From assembly GCA_002421605.1 (NCBI GenBank), contig DISJ01000006.1, positions 91,318 to 155,317 on the forward strand: DNA of 64,000 nucleotides, written 5' to 3'. This DNA is from Rhodobacteraceae bacterium UBA6213 (lineage in GTDB: Bacteria; Pseudomonadota; Alphaproteobacteria; Rhodobacterales; Rhodobacteraceae). How positions within the stretch are numbered: position 1 is the stretch's first letter; each line of letters opens with the position of its first letter. The notes under the pieces were generated by a model that was not told the origin of the DNA, searched no databases, and saw only the letters and a program-made list of their open reading frames with translations. The position numbers were made by a program, and so were the translations under genes. Positions 34,240 through 43,380 of this stretch are shown piece by piece.

Positions 34240-34886
34240 TGCAGATCCAGTTCGCGCTTGCCCCGGAACCCGATCCCGACGCCCGCGAAAAGGGCCGCCT
34301 GCTTTTTGCAGGCCCGGTCGATTTTCTCAAAGGCGTGGTGGCGATGGATGGTTTGCCACCGCCCGACCGACTCGAGGTCTGCTTCGCCGGTCGCTCCAAC
34401 GTCGGTAAATCGAGCCTGATCAATGCGCTGACCGGGCGCAAGTCGCTGGCGCGCGCGTCCAACACCCCCGGTCGCACGCAGGAAATCAACTATTTCACCA
34501 CCATGGGCCCCTACCTCGTAGACCTTCCCGGCTACGGCTACGCCGAGGCACCCAAAGCTACGGTCGAAATATGGCAGCGCCTGCTTAAGTCCTATCTGTC
34601 GGGGCGCGCCACGTTGCGCCGCGCCTTCGTGCTGGTCGATACCCGCCACGGAGTGAAATCGGTCGACGAAGACATCATGACCCTCTTGGACCGCTCAGCG
34701 GTCACATTTCAGGTGGTTCTGACCAAGGCCGACAAGGTCAGCCAGTCCGAGCGCGAGACCGTCGTCGAACAGGTCCGCGCGGCGCTGGCCAAACACCCCG
34801 CAGCCTACCCGGAACTTGTCATCACCTCGTCCGAAAAAGGGGATGGCATCGAAACCCTGCGCGCATTGATCGCCGCACTCGCCTGA
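34239..34886 (+). CDS. engB: Ribosome biogenesis GTPase EngB/YihA
   Basis: This 215-residue essential GTPase acts in 50S assembly. All G motifs are present: GRSNVGKSS, DLPGYGYA, TKAD, SSEKGDG. The ATG at 34239 shares its A with the MOSC stop (TGATG); the codon before it (TTG) would only add one residue. It is followed by argB after 126 bases. Confidence 0.95.
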   Translation: MQIQFALAPEPDPDAREKGRLLFAGPVDFLKGVVAMDGLPPPDRLEVCFAGRSNVGKSSLINALTGRKSLARASNTPGRTQEINYFTTMGPYLVDLPGYGYAEAPKATVEIWQRLLKSYLSGRATLRRAFVLVDTRHGVKSVDEDIMTLLDRSAVTFQVVLTKADKVSQSERETVVEQVRAALAKHPAAYPELVITSSEKGDGIETLRALIAALA

Positions 34887-35012
34887 CCCTGCGCATGCTT
34901 CAGACAAAATATCCCCCGCGGAGCGCAGCACCCGCGCAATCCCTGCCTCTTGGCAGGGCGCGCGATTGGCCGTAACACTGGCCCCGCACCGCGCGCCCAA
35001 GGACCCCTGCAG

Positions 35013-35906
35013 ATGAGACCGCAAAGCATGAATCGTGATTGGATTGCCACCGCCCGCACGCTTTCCGAAGCCCTGCCTTATCTGCAGCGTTATACCGGCG
35101 CCGTGGTGGTGGTAAAATTCGGCGGCAACGCCATGGGCGATGAAAAGGCGATGGCCGATTTCGCGCGCGACATCGTGCTGATGCGCCAGGTCGGCATGAA
35201 CCCGGTGGTGGTGCATGGCGGAGGTCCGATGATCAACGATCTGCTGGCCAAGCTTGGCATCGTTTCGCAATGGATTCGCGGCAAGCGCGTCACCGATCAA
35301 GCCACCGTCGAAGTGGTCGAGATGGTGCTTTCGGGTCTTGTGAACAAACGCATCGTGCAGGCAATCAACGATCAGGGCGGGCGCGCCGTGGGCATTTCGG
35401 GCAAGGACGATGACCTGATGGTCTGCGAAGCCGACGACCCCGAGCTCGGCTTTGTCGGGCGACCGGTCGAGATGAACGTGCAAGTGCTGCGCGACCTTTA
35501 CAACGCCGGAATCATTCCCGTCGTGGCGCCTGTTGCTACCGGCGTCAAAGATAACGAAACTTTTAACGTCAACGGCGATACGGCCGCCGGGGCCATTGCT
35601 GGCGCGCTTCTGGCCGACCGGCTGCTGCTGCTGACTGACGTGTCGGGCGTCAAGAACTCGGCCGGCGAAGTGGTCACGCAAATGAGCCCCGCCGAGGTTC
35701 GCAACATGATCGCCGATGGCACCATTGCAGGTGGCATGATCCCCAAGGCGGAAACCGCCCTGAAGGCGATCGAGGACGGCGTGCGCGCAGTTGTCATTCT
35801 TGATGGTCGTGTGCCGAATGCTTGCCTGCTGGAACTCTTTACTGACCACGGCGCAGGCAGCCTGATCCGCTCAAGCGAGCCGCGTATCAAGCCGCGCTCG
35901 CGGTGA
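35013..35906 (+). CDS. argB: Acetylglutamate kinase
   Basis: ArgB phosphorylates N-acetylglutamate in arginine synthesis. The 297-residue protein has VVVKFGGNAMGD, VHGGGPMINDLL and NVNGDTAAGAIAGAL in the substrate and ATP sites. ATG 35013 follows AAGGA (34999-35003) at nine bases; ATG 35028 is an alternative. The typical N-terminal helix region of arginine-inhibitable enzymes (DWIATARTLSEALPYLQRY) is present, so feedback control by arginine is likely. Confidence 0.96.
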   Translation: MRPQSMNRDWIATARTLSEALPYLQRYTGAVVVVKFGGNAMGDEKAMADFARDIVLMRQVGMNPVVVHGGGPMINDLLAKLGIVSQWIRGKRVTDQATVEVVEMVLSGLVNKRIVQAINDQGGRAVGISGKDDDLMVCEADDPELGFVGRPVEMNVQVLRDLYNAGIIPVVAPVATGVKDNETFNVNGDTAAGAIAGALLADRLLLLTDVSGVKNSAGEVVTQMSPAEVRNMIADGTIAGGMIPKAETALKAIEDGVRAVVILDGRVPNACLLELFTDHGAGSLIRSSEPRIKPRSR

Positions 35907-36550
35907 CACTCGCGGCGATTGACGCAGCAGCCGCGCCAGAGCGGCTGTTCGTTTCAGGTGCATTCCACCCCCGCGCAGGCGACGGTGCGCCCGAAAACTG
36001 CGGCACGCTGGTGCTGCTTTCGCCCGCTGAGCCGGGCTTTTGGCCCCATGTCACCGCCGCGCCCGAGTTTGCTGATAAAAGCCCAAACCCGCTCGATCGT
36101 TGGTCGGCGCGGGTTATCGGTGCGCTGGCGCGACAATTCGCCGCGACGCCGCTTTTCCCGTTTACTGGGCCGCCGTGGCCACCCTTTTTCGACTGGGCGC
36201 TCAAAACCGGCGAATCCTTCCGCTCACCCGTTTCGCTGCTGGTCCACCACCGTATGGGGCTACTGGCCTCGTATCGCGGGGCGCTGGCGTTAGATGCGGT
36301 GCTGGCGCTGCCAATGCCCCCATCGAACCCATGCATGGGCTGCCCCGCGCCTTGTGCCTCCGCCTGCCCCACGACCGCGCTTGGTAGATCGGGCTATAAT
36401 GTCGCGGCTTGTCACGATTTTCTTGAAACCGCTCTTGGCGAAGATTGTCTTTCTTTGGGCTGCGGCGTTCGCCGCGCTTGCCCCTTGAGTGCTGCCTATG
36501 GCAGGCTGCCACAGCAATCGGCCTGGCACATGAGGCAATTCCACAAATGA
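35903..36550 (+). CDS. Ferredoxin-like protein with eight-cysteine Fe-S domain
   Basis: This 215-residue protein starts at GTG 35903, overlapping argB by four bases. Its N-terminal 140 residues are not recognised; motifs include PNPLDRWSARVIGALARQF and SPVSLLVHHRMGLLASYRG. The C-terminal part has eight cysteines in ferredoxin-like spacing: C144, C147, C151 and C155 (CMGCPAPCASACP), then C170, C182, C187 and C193. Two 4Fe-4S clusters are likely, similar in layout to epoxyqueuosine reductase-type domains. No function is assigned. It is coupled to the following phosphatase gene by an ATGA overlap. Confidence 0.75.
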   Translation: MTLAAIDAAAAPERLFVSGAFHPRAGDGAPENCGTLVLLSPAEPGFWPHVTAAPEFADKSPNPLDRWSARVIGALARQFAATPLFPFTGPPWPPFFDWALKTGESFRSPVSLLVHHRMGLLASYRGALALDAVLALPMPPSNPCMGCPAPCASACPTTALGRSGYNVAACHDFLETALGEDCLSLGCGVRRACPLSAAYGRLPQQSAWHMRQFHK

Positions 36551-37065
36551 CACCGCAGGGACACCGACGCTTGATTCTCACGCGCCACGCAAAATCCGCT
36601 TGGGACAATCCGGCAATAGCCGACCACGAGCGGCCGTTGAACGCGCGAGGCAGGCTTGCTGCACGCGAACTTGGTGACTGGCTCGCTTCGCGCGGGTATG
36701 AGCCCGAAGAGGTGCTTTGTTCTTCCTCGCTTCGCACCCGCGAGACGTGGGAACAAGTCGCCGCCGCCGTGCTCGAAGTGCGCCCAGTGGTGCGCTATGA
36801 GGCAGAACTGTATCAGGCCGCGCCAGAAAACCTGCTCGCCGTGCTCAAAACTGCCACGGCAGCCTCGGTCATGGTGTTGGCGCATAACCCCGGCATCGCC
36901 GATTTTGCGCGCCAGCTTTGCGCCCGCCCGCCGCTCACGCCCGCGTTCGCGCGCTACCCAACGACGGCCACCACCGTGATCGACTTTCAGATAAATGACT
37001 GGGCCGACTTGCGCCTTGGCGAAGGGTCGATGCTCGACTTCTTCTTACCCGCCGGGCGCGGTTGA
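36547..37065 (+). CDS. Histidine phosphatase family protein, SixA type
   Basis: This 172-residue protein of the phosphoglycerate-mutase-like superfamily begins LILTRHAKSAWDNP with the RHG-type catalytic motif (RHA), has SSLRTRETWE and the second histidine in VLAHNPGIADF. SixA members act on phosphohistidine proteins. ATG 36547 overlaps the previous stop (ATGA). Confidence 0.9.
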   Translation: MTPQGHRRLILTRHAKSAWDNPAIADHERPLNARGRLAARELGDWLASRGYEPEEVLCSSSLRTRETWEQVAAAVLEVRPVVRYEAELYQAAPENLLAVLKTATAASVMVLAHNPGIADFARQLCARPPLTPAFARYPTTATTVIDFQINDWADLRLGEGSMLDFFLPAGRG

Positions 37066-37070
37066 TACGA

Positions 37071-37097
37071 AAAAGGGGCCGCAAACCGGCCCCTTTT
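37071..37097. terminator. Bidirectional terminator between sixA-like gene and bztD
   Basis: AAAAGGGGCCG (37071-37081) pairs perfectly with CGGCCCCTTTT (37087-37097) around CAAAC, giving an A tract on one side and a T tract on the other. It separates the convergent sixA-like and bztDCBA operons. Confidence 0.9.
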
Positions 37098-37133
37098 CCC
37101 CAAGTAGTGTCAAACGCTGGCTCTGCCCACGCC

Positions 37134-37925
37134 TTAGTGCCCGAGAATCTGGCTCAGGAACAGCTTGGTGCGCTCTGATTGCGGGTTGTTGAAAAACTCG
37201 AAAGGGTCATTCTGTTCGACGATCTGCCCTTGATCCATGAAGATCACACGGTTTGCCACCGCTTGCGCAAAACCCATTTCATGTGTGACGCAGATCATTG
37301 TCATGCCTTCTTCGGCAAGCTCGATCATCGTGTCGAGCACTTCCTTGATCATCTCGGGGTCGAGCGCCGATGTCGGTTCGTCAAACAACATGATGCGCGG
37401 CTTCATGCAAAGAGAGCGCGCGATGGCCACGCGCTGCTGTTGCCCGCCCGAAAGCTGACCGGGGTATTTCAGTGCCTGCTCGGGGATCTTGACCTTTTCG
37501 AGGTAGTACATCGCCACCTCGTCGGCTTCTTTCTTTGGCACCTTGCGCACCCAGATCGGTGCCAACGTCAGGTTTTCAAGAATCGTCAGATGCGGGAACA
37601 GGTTGAAATGCTGAAACACCATGCCCACTTCCGAGCGCACCTTGTCGATGTTCTTGAGGTCACTTGTAAGCTCTGTGCCATCGACGATGATCTGCCCTGA
37701 CTGGTGTTCCTCCAGCCGGTTGATGCAGCGGATCAGCGTCGATTTGCCAGACCCGGAAGGCCCGGCAATCACGATTCGCTCGCCGCGATTCACGGTCAGG
37801 TTGATGTCGCGCAGCACGTGGAAGGTGCCGAACCACTTGTTCATCGCAGTGATCTGAATTGCCACCTCGTCGGTGACCGTCATATGCGAGCGGTCGATCT
37901 TGCGTTCGATTTTAGCTTCCGACAT
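37134..37925 (-). CDS. bztD: Glutamate/glutamine/aspartate/asparagine ABC transporter ATPase BztD
   Basis: This 263-residue polar amino-acid ABC ATPase has Walker A GPSGSGKST, signature LSGGQQQRVAIARSL and Walker B MLFDEPTSALDPE. ATG 37925 (MSEAKIE) was chosen since the longer frame upstream runs into bztC. It is the last gene of the bztABCD set known in Rhodobacter capsulatus for uptake of Glu, Gln, Asp and Asn. Confidence 0.94.
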   Translation of the reverse strand: MSEAKIERKIDRSHMTVTDEVAIQITAMNKWFGTFHVLRDINLTVNRGERIVIAGPSGSGKSTLIRCINRLEEHQSGQIIVDGTELTSDLKNIDKVRSEVGMVFQHFNLFPHLTILENLTLAPIWVRKVPKKEADEVAMYYLEKVKIPEQALKYPGQLSGGQQQRVAIARSLCMKPRIMLFDEPTSALDPEMIKEVLDTMIELAEEGMTMICVTHEMGFAQAVANRVIFMDQGQIVEQNDPFEFFNNPQSERTKLFLSQILGH

Positions 37926-37935
37926 GGCGGGCTCC

Positions 37936-39384
37936 TTACTCGTGGTCACGTTGCAGCCGACGCTCGAGATACATCGAATAGCGCGACATGCTGAAATTGA
38001 AGATGAAGAAGATGCAGCCAACAAAGATGTAAGGCTCCCAATAGGCACCCTTCCATTCAAAACTGGCGCGCACCGAATCGGTGATGCCCTTCAACGGGTC
38101 AAGCAGGCCCACGAACACCACCAATGTGGTATCCTTGAACAGGCCGATGAAGGTTGAAACGATACCCGGGATCGAGATTTTCAGCGCCTGCGGCAGAATA
38201 ATCAGCCGCTGCGCCTTCCAGTAATCCAACCCAAGCGAGTCGGCGGCCTCATATTGCCCGCGCGGCAGCGCCGCAAGGCCGCCTCGCACCACCTCTGCAA
38301 TATAGGCTGCGGCAAACATCGTGACCATGATGATGACGCGCAGGATGATGTCAAAGTTGGTGCCCGGCGGCAGGAAGTAGTTGAGCAAAAGCGAGGCCAC
38401 AAACAGCAGCGAAATCAGCGGCACCCCGCGGATAAACTCGATAAAGCCCACAGCCAGGCCCTTGATCAAAAACATGTCCGACCGCCGCGCCAATGCCAGC
38501 ACCACACCCATCGGCAAGCTGAGCACGATACCCGCCACGCCGATCGTCACCGCCAGAACGAAGCCGCCGAATTTTTCCGAACGCACACCTTCGATGGCTG
38601 CTGGCAAGCTCGCATCAAGCAGCGCCTGCACCGGAGCCATACCAAATAGCCACCACAAGACCGGCGCTAGAACCGCCGCACCTACCGACAGAATCGTGCC
38701 AAAGCTTCGTGTTGCCAGCCACGCGAGCCACCCAATCACAAAGCCCGCCATTGCCAGCGTCGGCCCCCAAGCCGAGCCGCCCCAAAGCATCCAGACGGCT
38801 AGCCCCGGATAAACGGCGGTCAGCCACAGCAGCGACCACGGCCGCATCCAAGCCAAGGCCAACATCCCCACCAGCACGACCGCGAGCAGCGCGGTATCAC
38901 CGTTGGGCACGTCAAGCCCCGGGAAGGCCACCATCAGGAACACCGAAACCACACCCAGAACCCACATGCGGATCAAACGGCTTTCGGAAAACAGCACGGG
39001 TGCTGCTGCAAAGATCAGCAGGCCCAAGGCCAGCGTCGGGCGCCAGTAAAGCTCGCGCGGGTAAAAGCCGAACATAAACATGTTCCAGCGGTCGCGAATG
39101 ATCGCCCAGCACGCGCCCGTGGCCCCTTCGCCATATTTCGCGGTCACGATATCGCGGCACTCGCCCACCGAGCCTGCATTCCAAACCGAATGGCGCAGCC
39201 ACGGCGAGTATTCCTTGAGCACGAAGTAGATGATGAACAGCCCCACGAAGGTCAGCACCGTGTTGAGGGGGCCAGAGAACAGGTTTTCGCGCATCCAGCG
39301 GATGATCCCAGCCTCGCTAACCGGTGGCGCCTGTTCGGGCAAAATCTCGGTACGCACAAAGGCGGCGGTGTGATGTTCGGCCAT
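37936..39384 (-). CDS. bztC: Amino-acid ABC transporter permease BztC
   Basis: This 482-residue permease has several membrane segments in its N-terminal half and a C-terminal HisM/GlnP-type permease domain with the EAA loop (GLAALPRGQYEAADSLGLDY). The N-terminal extension is characteristic of the BztC/AapM group. Ten bases separate it from bztD. Confidence 0.94.
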   Translation of the reverse strand: MAEHHTAAFVRTEILPEQAPPVSEAGIIRWMRENLFSGPLNTVLTFVGLFIIYFVLKEYSPWLRHSVWNAGSVGECRDIVTAKYGEGATGACWAIIRDRWNMFMFGFYPRELYWRPTLALGLLIFAAAPVLFSESRLIRMWVLGVVSVFLMVAFPGLDVPNGDTALLAVVLVGMLALAWMRPWSLLWLTAVYPGLAVWMLWGGSAWGPTLAMAGFVIGWLAWLATRSFGTILSVGAAVLAPVLWWLFGMAPVQALLDASLPAAIEGVRSEKFGGFVLAVTIGVAGIVLSLPMGVVLALARRSDMFLIKGLAVGFIEFIRGVPLISLLFVASLLLNYFLPPGTNFDIILRVIIMVTMFAAAYIAEVVRGGLAALPRGQYEAADSLGLDYWKAQRLIILPQALKISIPGIVSTFIGLFKDTTLVVFVGLLDPLKGITDSVRASFEWKGAYWEPYIFVGCIFFIFNFSMSRYSMYLERRLQRDHE

Positions 39385-39385
39385 C

Positions 39386-40636
39386 TCAGCGCTCCTTCAG
39401 TTTGACGGAGGCGTTGTAGATGTTCATCACCCCCGAGATCATCAGGCTCAGCACCAGGTAGATCAGCATCATCAGCAGCACCGATTCCAACTCGCGGCCA
39501 GTCTGGTTGAGCGTGATACCCCCCAGTGTGCCGCGCAGATCAAGATACCCGGTGGCAATTGCCAGCGACGAGTTTTTGGTCAGGTTTAGAAACTGCGAAA
39601 TCAGCGGCGGAATAATGACTCGCAGCGCTTGCGGCAAAATCACCAAGTTCATCGTGCGCCCGGGGCGCAGCCCCAGCGCATAGGCGGCCTCGGTCTGGCC
39701 GTTTGAAATCGCCATGACACCAGCGCGCACGATTTCCGCGATAAAGGCACCGGTATAAAGCGACAGCGCCAGCCACAGCGCCATGAAGGCGTTCGAAACG
39801 TTGATGCCGCCAGTAAAGTTGAAGCCCTGCAGCGACGGATAGCCAAGGTGGAACCCAAGCGCCCAAAGCGTCAGAACCGCAGGCAGCGTCAAAAGCGCCA
39901 CCGACTTCCACCATGTTACAGGCCGTTCGCCCGTAGCGTTTTGCACCGCCGTGGCGCGGCGCAGCACAAGGCGGCGGGCATACCAGCCAGCTACCACAAC
40001 CGCGATCAGCGCCATCAGGTCGCTTGAAATCAGGAAAATGCCGATATCGATGTTGCCAAGGCTGCGCGAAAACAGCGGATCGGGCACCGCGGTGTATCGG
40101 TTGGTCACCGCAATCGAATCAAACAACAACATTGAGGCGCTGCCGCCTTCCTTGAAGGCGTTCGGCAGCGGTGCGGCCTCGGTAAGAACGGCCAGAAAGA
40201 TAAGGATCCAGAGCAACACCGGAACGTTGCGGAAAACCTCGACGTAAATCGTCATCAGGCGCGCCACGAGCCAGTTCTTGCTTAGCCGCAAAATGCCAAC
40301 AGTAACACCGACCGCGACGGCCAAAAGGCAGCCCAGAAACGAGACCAGAAGCGTGTTGAGCAACCCGACCAGCATGGCGCGGGCATGCGTGCTATCAGAA
40401 TCGTAGGCGATCAGCCGCTGGCCGATATCATAGCCCGAACGCACGCTCAAAAAGCCAAAGTTGAAATCCTTGCCGCGGGCGGCGAGGTTTGTGATGGTAT
40501 TGTCCACAAGCCATGCAGCGAACGCCATGAACATCATCATCACGACAACCTGAATGGTCATCGAGCGGTATCGCGTGTCGTAAAGAAGCTGACTGAGCCG
40601 AAAGCCTTGCTTCGGCGGTTCGGTGGCGATGGCCAT
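39386..40636 (-). CDS. bztB: Amino-acid ABC transporter permease BztB
   Basis: This 416-residue partner permease has the EAA loop MAISNGQTEAAYALGLRPGR and FLNLTKNSSLAIATGYLDL. ATG 40636 was chosen (MAIATEPPKQGF), 15 residues in from the longest frame. One base separates its stop from bztC, so coupling is certain to be tight. With BztC it forms the membrane channel. Confidence 0.94.
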   Translation of the reverse strand: MAIATEPPKQGFRLSQLLYDTRYRSMTIQVVVMMMFMAFAAWLVDNTITNLAARGKDFNFGFLSVRSGYDIGQRLIAYDSDSTHARAMLVGLLNTLLVSFLGCLLAVAVGVTVGILRLSKNWLVARLMTIYVEVFRNVPVLLWILIFLAVLTEAAPLPNAFKEGGSASMLLFDSIAVTNRYTAVPDPLFSRSLGNIDIGIFLISSDLMALIAVVVAGWYARRLVLRRATAVQNATGERPVTWWKSVALLTLPAVLTLWALGFHLGYPSLQGFNFTGGINVSNAFMALWLALSLYTGAFIAEIVRAGVMAISNGQTEAAYALGLRPGRTMNLVILPQALRVIIPPLISQFLNLTKNSSLAIATGYLDLRGTLGGITLNQTGRELESVLLMMLIYLVLSLMISGVMNIYNASVKLKER

Positions 40637-40738
40637 ATTTCGTTCCCCTGATCCGATCGGCACCAGCGGCATTTGCGCCACCGTTCCAGGGGTCTTTTGC
40701 GCCCCATACCGTCGGATTTTCGTTTGGCAGAAAGGAAT

Positions 40739-40766
40739 GGGCGCGCGAAGCTGGCTTCGCGCGCCC
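40739..40766 (-). terminator. 13-bp hairpin between bztA and bztB
   Basis: GGGCGCGCGAAGC (40739-40751) and GCTTCGCGCGCCC (40754-40766) are perfectly complementary, giving at least eleven base pairs around a four-base loop, 17 bases after the bztA stop. No T run follows. Such hairpins commonly protect the abundant binding-protein mRNA and reduce readthrough into permease genes. Confidence 0.7.
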
Positions 40767-40782
40767 GAGTTTCAGTTACTAA

Positions 40783-41799
40783 TCAACGGAACGGCGGCGT
40801 GTAGAGCAGACCGCCCTGCGTCCATTGCGCGTTCAGACCGCGAGCAAGCCCGATCGGGGTCGATTCACCGATCGTTGCCGCAAAGATTTCGCCGTAGTTG
40901 CCGCTAGCTGCGATAGCGCGCTTGGCCCAGAGATTGTCGAGCCCGAACATCGGGCCAAGATCGCCTGAGGTGCCCAGCAAACGGTCGATTTCCGGGTTGG
41001 ACGAGCCTTTCGACAGCTCTTCAAGGTTTGCCGAAGTGATGCCGTATTCTTCGGCAGCGATCAGCGCATTCAGCGTCCAGCGAACGATATCGCCCCACTG
41101 GTTGTCGCCGTGGCGTACCAGTGGCCCGAGCGGCTCTTTCGAGATGATCTCGGGAAGGATGATGTGGTCGCTTGGCGTGGCGAAAGCCGCGCGCGTTGCC
41201 GCAAGGCCCGAAGCGTCGGTGGTATAGGCGTCGCACGCACCGGCCAGATACTGCTGCTCGCCTTCTGCGTTCGAATCGATCGCGATGGGCGAATAGGTCA
41301 TGTTGTTGGCCTTGAAGAAGTCGGCCAGGTTCAGCTCGGTCGTGGTGCCGGTCTGGATGCAGATGGTGGCGCCATCAAGTTCTTTCGCAGACGAAACGCC
41401 AAGCGCCTTCGGCACCATGAAACCCTGACCGTCGTAGTAGTTGACGCCGACGAAATCGAGCTTCAGGTCGACATCGCGGGTGAAGGTCCAGGTCGAGTTG
41501 CGTGCGAGCACGTCAATCTCGCTCGAGGCGAGCGCGGTGAAGCGGGTCTGGCCGGAAGTGGGCACATACTTCACTTTGTTCGGGTCGCCCAGCACGGCGG
41601 CGGCAACGGCCTTGCAAATGGCCACGTCAAAGCCCGACCAGTTGCCATTGGCATCGGGTGCAGCAAAGCCCACGAGACCGGTGTTCACGCCGCAGTTCAA
41701 CTCGCCGCGCGCGACGACGTCTTCAAGCGTGCCAGCGGCCGCAAAACCGGCGACCATGCCAGCTGCGGTGAGCGTGCCAAAAAATAGGGATTTCTTCAT
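40783..41799 (-). CDS. bztA: Amino-acid ABC transporter periplasmic binding protein BztA
   Basis: This 338-residue periplasmic receptor has a signal peptide (KKSLFFGTLTAAGMVAGFAA) and solute-binding family 3 features: CGVNTGLVGFAAPDANGNW, RWTLNALIAAEEYGIT. It is the first gene of the operon and should set specificity for acidic amino acids and their amides. A GAGG ribosome binding site lies eight bases before the ATG. Confidence 0.94.
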   Translation of the reverse strand: MKKSLFFGTLTAAGMVAGFAAAGTLEDVVARGELNCGVNTGLVGFAAPDANGNWSGFDVAICKAVAAAVLGDPNKVKYVPTSGQTRFTALASSEIDVLARNSTWTFTRDVDLKLDFVGVNYYDGQGFMVPKALGVSSAKELDGATICIQTGTTTELNLADFFKANNMTYSPIAIDSNAEGEQQYLAGACDAYTTDASGLAATRAAFATPSDHIILPEIISKEPLGPLVRHGDNQWGDIVRWTLNALIAAEEYGITSANLEELSKGSSNPEIDRLLGTSGDLGPMFGLDNLWAKRAIAASGNYGEIFAATIGESTPIGLARGLNAQWTQGGLLYTPPFR

Positions 41800-41824
41800 G
41801 TGTTACCTCTTCCTGAGTTGCCGC

Positions 41825-41840
41825 CCATTGCGCAGGGCGG
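41825..41840 (-). repeat. Hairpin in the bztA leader
   Basis: CCGCCC and GGGCGG (ends near 41821-41826 and 41835-41840) can pair around TGCGCAAT in the 193-base region before bztA. A TTGACC box lies further upstream at 41899-41904 on the minus strand, with no good -10 partner at 17 bases. Confidence 0.3.
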
Positions 41841-41992
41841 TTATTTCGGCCGTTGAGCCATAGTTCTGATTAGGGGTATGCCCCAGTAGGCGAAGTTTGG
41901 TCAAAGATGAAAGAGCGCGTCAAGGGCGCTCCTGTGCGAAATCTAGCGCATCGTGTGCGATTCTTGTATCGCTTAAAAGATCGGCAGCGCTT

Positions 41993-42715
41993 TTAGAATT
42001 CGGACCCTGCGCGCACGAGGTTCAAAAACCGCTCGGCATCGCATATCGCCGCACGTTTGCGTGCGGCATGGGCCGCGGCCTCTTCGTCTTCGCCCCATTG
42101 CGCGATCTGCCAATCTTCGTCGATTCGCGAAATATTCCATGCGGCATCGGCAGTAAGCCGCCCTTCCGCCACGGCAAGCCCCAGCACTAGGCTACCGCTG
42201 ATCGCGACCAGATCGTGCAGCGCCGTAAGTGCGAACGGGTCCATCGCCGCAACGGCGGCGGCAAGCCGCGCGGTGCTTTCAGCCGCTTGTGGAACGGGTG
42301 TCACGCCCTCTGTCACGACCAATCGCGCGGCAAGCGCCGCCTCGGCCCAGTCAAGCCACGGTTGCCATGCGGCATCCTGTCGCACCCGCAGAGCTTCGGG
42401 CGTGGCGGCGCGGTAGCAAAGCAGGTCGGTGCCGCCGTATTCAGCCAGCAGCGCCACAACTTCGCTGTGCTGCGGCGCCACCTTGTCGATCGCGGTGTTG
42501 GCTGCGCGGGTCATCGGCATCTGACGCGGGTCGATCTGGCCTTGCTGCGCATCCCATTCGGCGGCGATTACTTCTGCCAGCGCGCGGGTCGGCAGCGCCA
42601 GCATCGCTTTGCCCGGAGTTTTAACGACACGTCCATCAAGCGCCACGCCAAAGCCATCCGCGCCCTCGGACACGGTTGCCTCTTTCCAGAATCGCTTTGC
42701 CTTCCAGCCGCTCAT
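41993..42715 (-). CDS. ATP12 family F1-ATPase assembly chaperone
   Basis: ATP12 binds the F1 alpha subunit during ATP synthase assembly in mitochondria and alphaproteobacteria. The 240-residue protein has FGVALDGRVVKTPGKAMLAL, AAEWDAQQGQIDPRQMPMTR and the C-terminal EDWQIAQWGEDEEA. ATG 42713-42715 (MSGWKAKRFWKEA) overlaps the HAD gene's stop (ATGA). It ends the rarA-crcB-rluC-HAD-ATP12 gene run. Confidence 0.92.
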   Translation of the reverse strand: MSGWKAKRFWKEATVSEGADGFGVALDGRVVKTPGKAMLALPTRALAEVIAAEWDAQQGQIDPRQMPMTRAANTAIDKVAPQHSEVVALLAEYGGTDLLCYRAATPEALRVRQDAAWQPWLDWAEAALAARLVVTEGVTPVPQAAESTARLAAAVAAMDPFALTALHDLVAISGSLVLGLAVAEGRLTADAAWNISRIDEDWQIAQWGEDEEAAAHAARKRAAICDAERFLNLVRAGSEF

Positions 42716-43380
42716 CCCAACCCCCAAAGCGCGCCCAACGCAGCTTCGAGCGCGGGAAAATCCTCAACCAACTGTGTAGCCCCTGCCTTGGCCAGCACCT
42801 CGGGGCTGTGGTAACCCCAGCGCACGCCAAAACCCGTAACACCCGCCGCACGAGCCATCTCGATATCAAAACTTGTGTCGCCGATCATCACCGCATCGCC
42901 TGCCGCCACGCCTGCTTCGGCAAGGGCGGCTTGCAACATGGCGGGGTGCGGTTTTGAGGGGTGATCGTCGGCCACCTGCACGGTGACGAACAAATCGCCC
43001 AGCCCGAATTGCGCCAATAGCGCATCAATGCCACGCCGCGATTTGCCGGTGGCGACGCCTAACACCACGCCCTCGCGCATGGCCAACCGCCGCAGCGTCT
43101 CGGCCGCGCCGGGAAACAGTGGCGCGGGTTCGTGCGAGCGGGCAATGAAATAGCTTTGCTTGTAGCCCTGCACCAGCGCGTCGATCTGCGCAGCACTGGC
43201 TTCTGGTGCCAGTTGCGCTAGGGCAAGCGGTAACGATAAGCCGACGATCTGGCGCACGGCACCCAGATCGGGCGCGCTCAGGCCCTGACCGGTAAAACTC
43301 TGGCCCATTGCGGCGTGGATATGGTGCTGGCTGTCCGACAGGGTGCCATCAACATCGAACACCGCAAGCCGCGGCCTCAT
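42712..43380 (-). CDS. HAD-family hydrolase, phosphoglycolate phosphatase-like
   Basis: This 222-residue protein has the HAD motifs: FDVDGTLSDS (nucleophile Asp in motif I), GVATGKSRRG (motif II region), KPHPAML (motif III lysine) and GDTSFDIEMARAAG (motif IV). The cap helix region fits subfamily IA phosphatases acting on small phosphate esters. Substrate is unknown. It overlaps rluC and the ATP12 gene by four bases each. Confidence 0.9.
   Translation of the reverse strand: MRPRLAVFDVDGTLSDSQHHIHAAMGQSFTGQGLSAPDLGAVRQIVGLSLPLALAQLAPEASAAQIDALVQGYKQSYFIARSHEPAPLFPGAAETLRRLAMREGVVLGVATGKSRRGIDALLAQFGLGDLFVTVQVADDHPSKPHPAMLQAALAEAGVAAGDAVMIGDTSFDIEMARAAGVTGFGVRWGYHSPEVLAKAGATQLVEDFPALEAALGALWGLG

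Noticed and set aside
34695..35849. Minus-strand open frame of 384 residues antisense to argB
   Set aside because: His-rich, low-complexity product typical of shadow frames in high-GC DNA; argB on the plus strand is certain.
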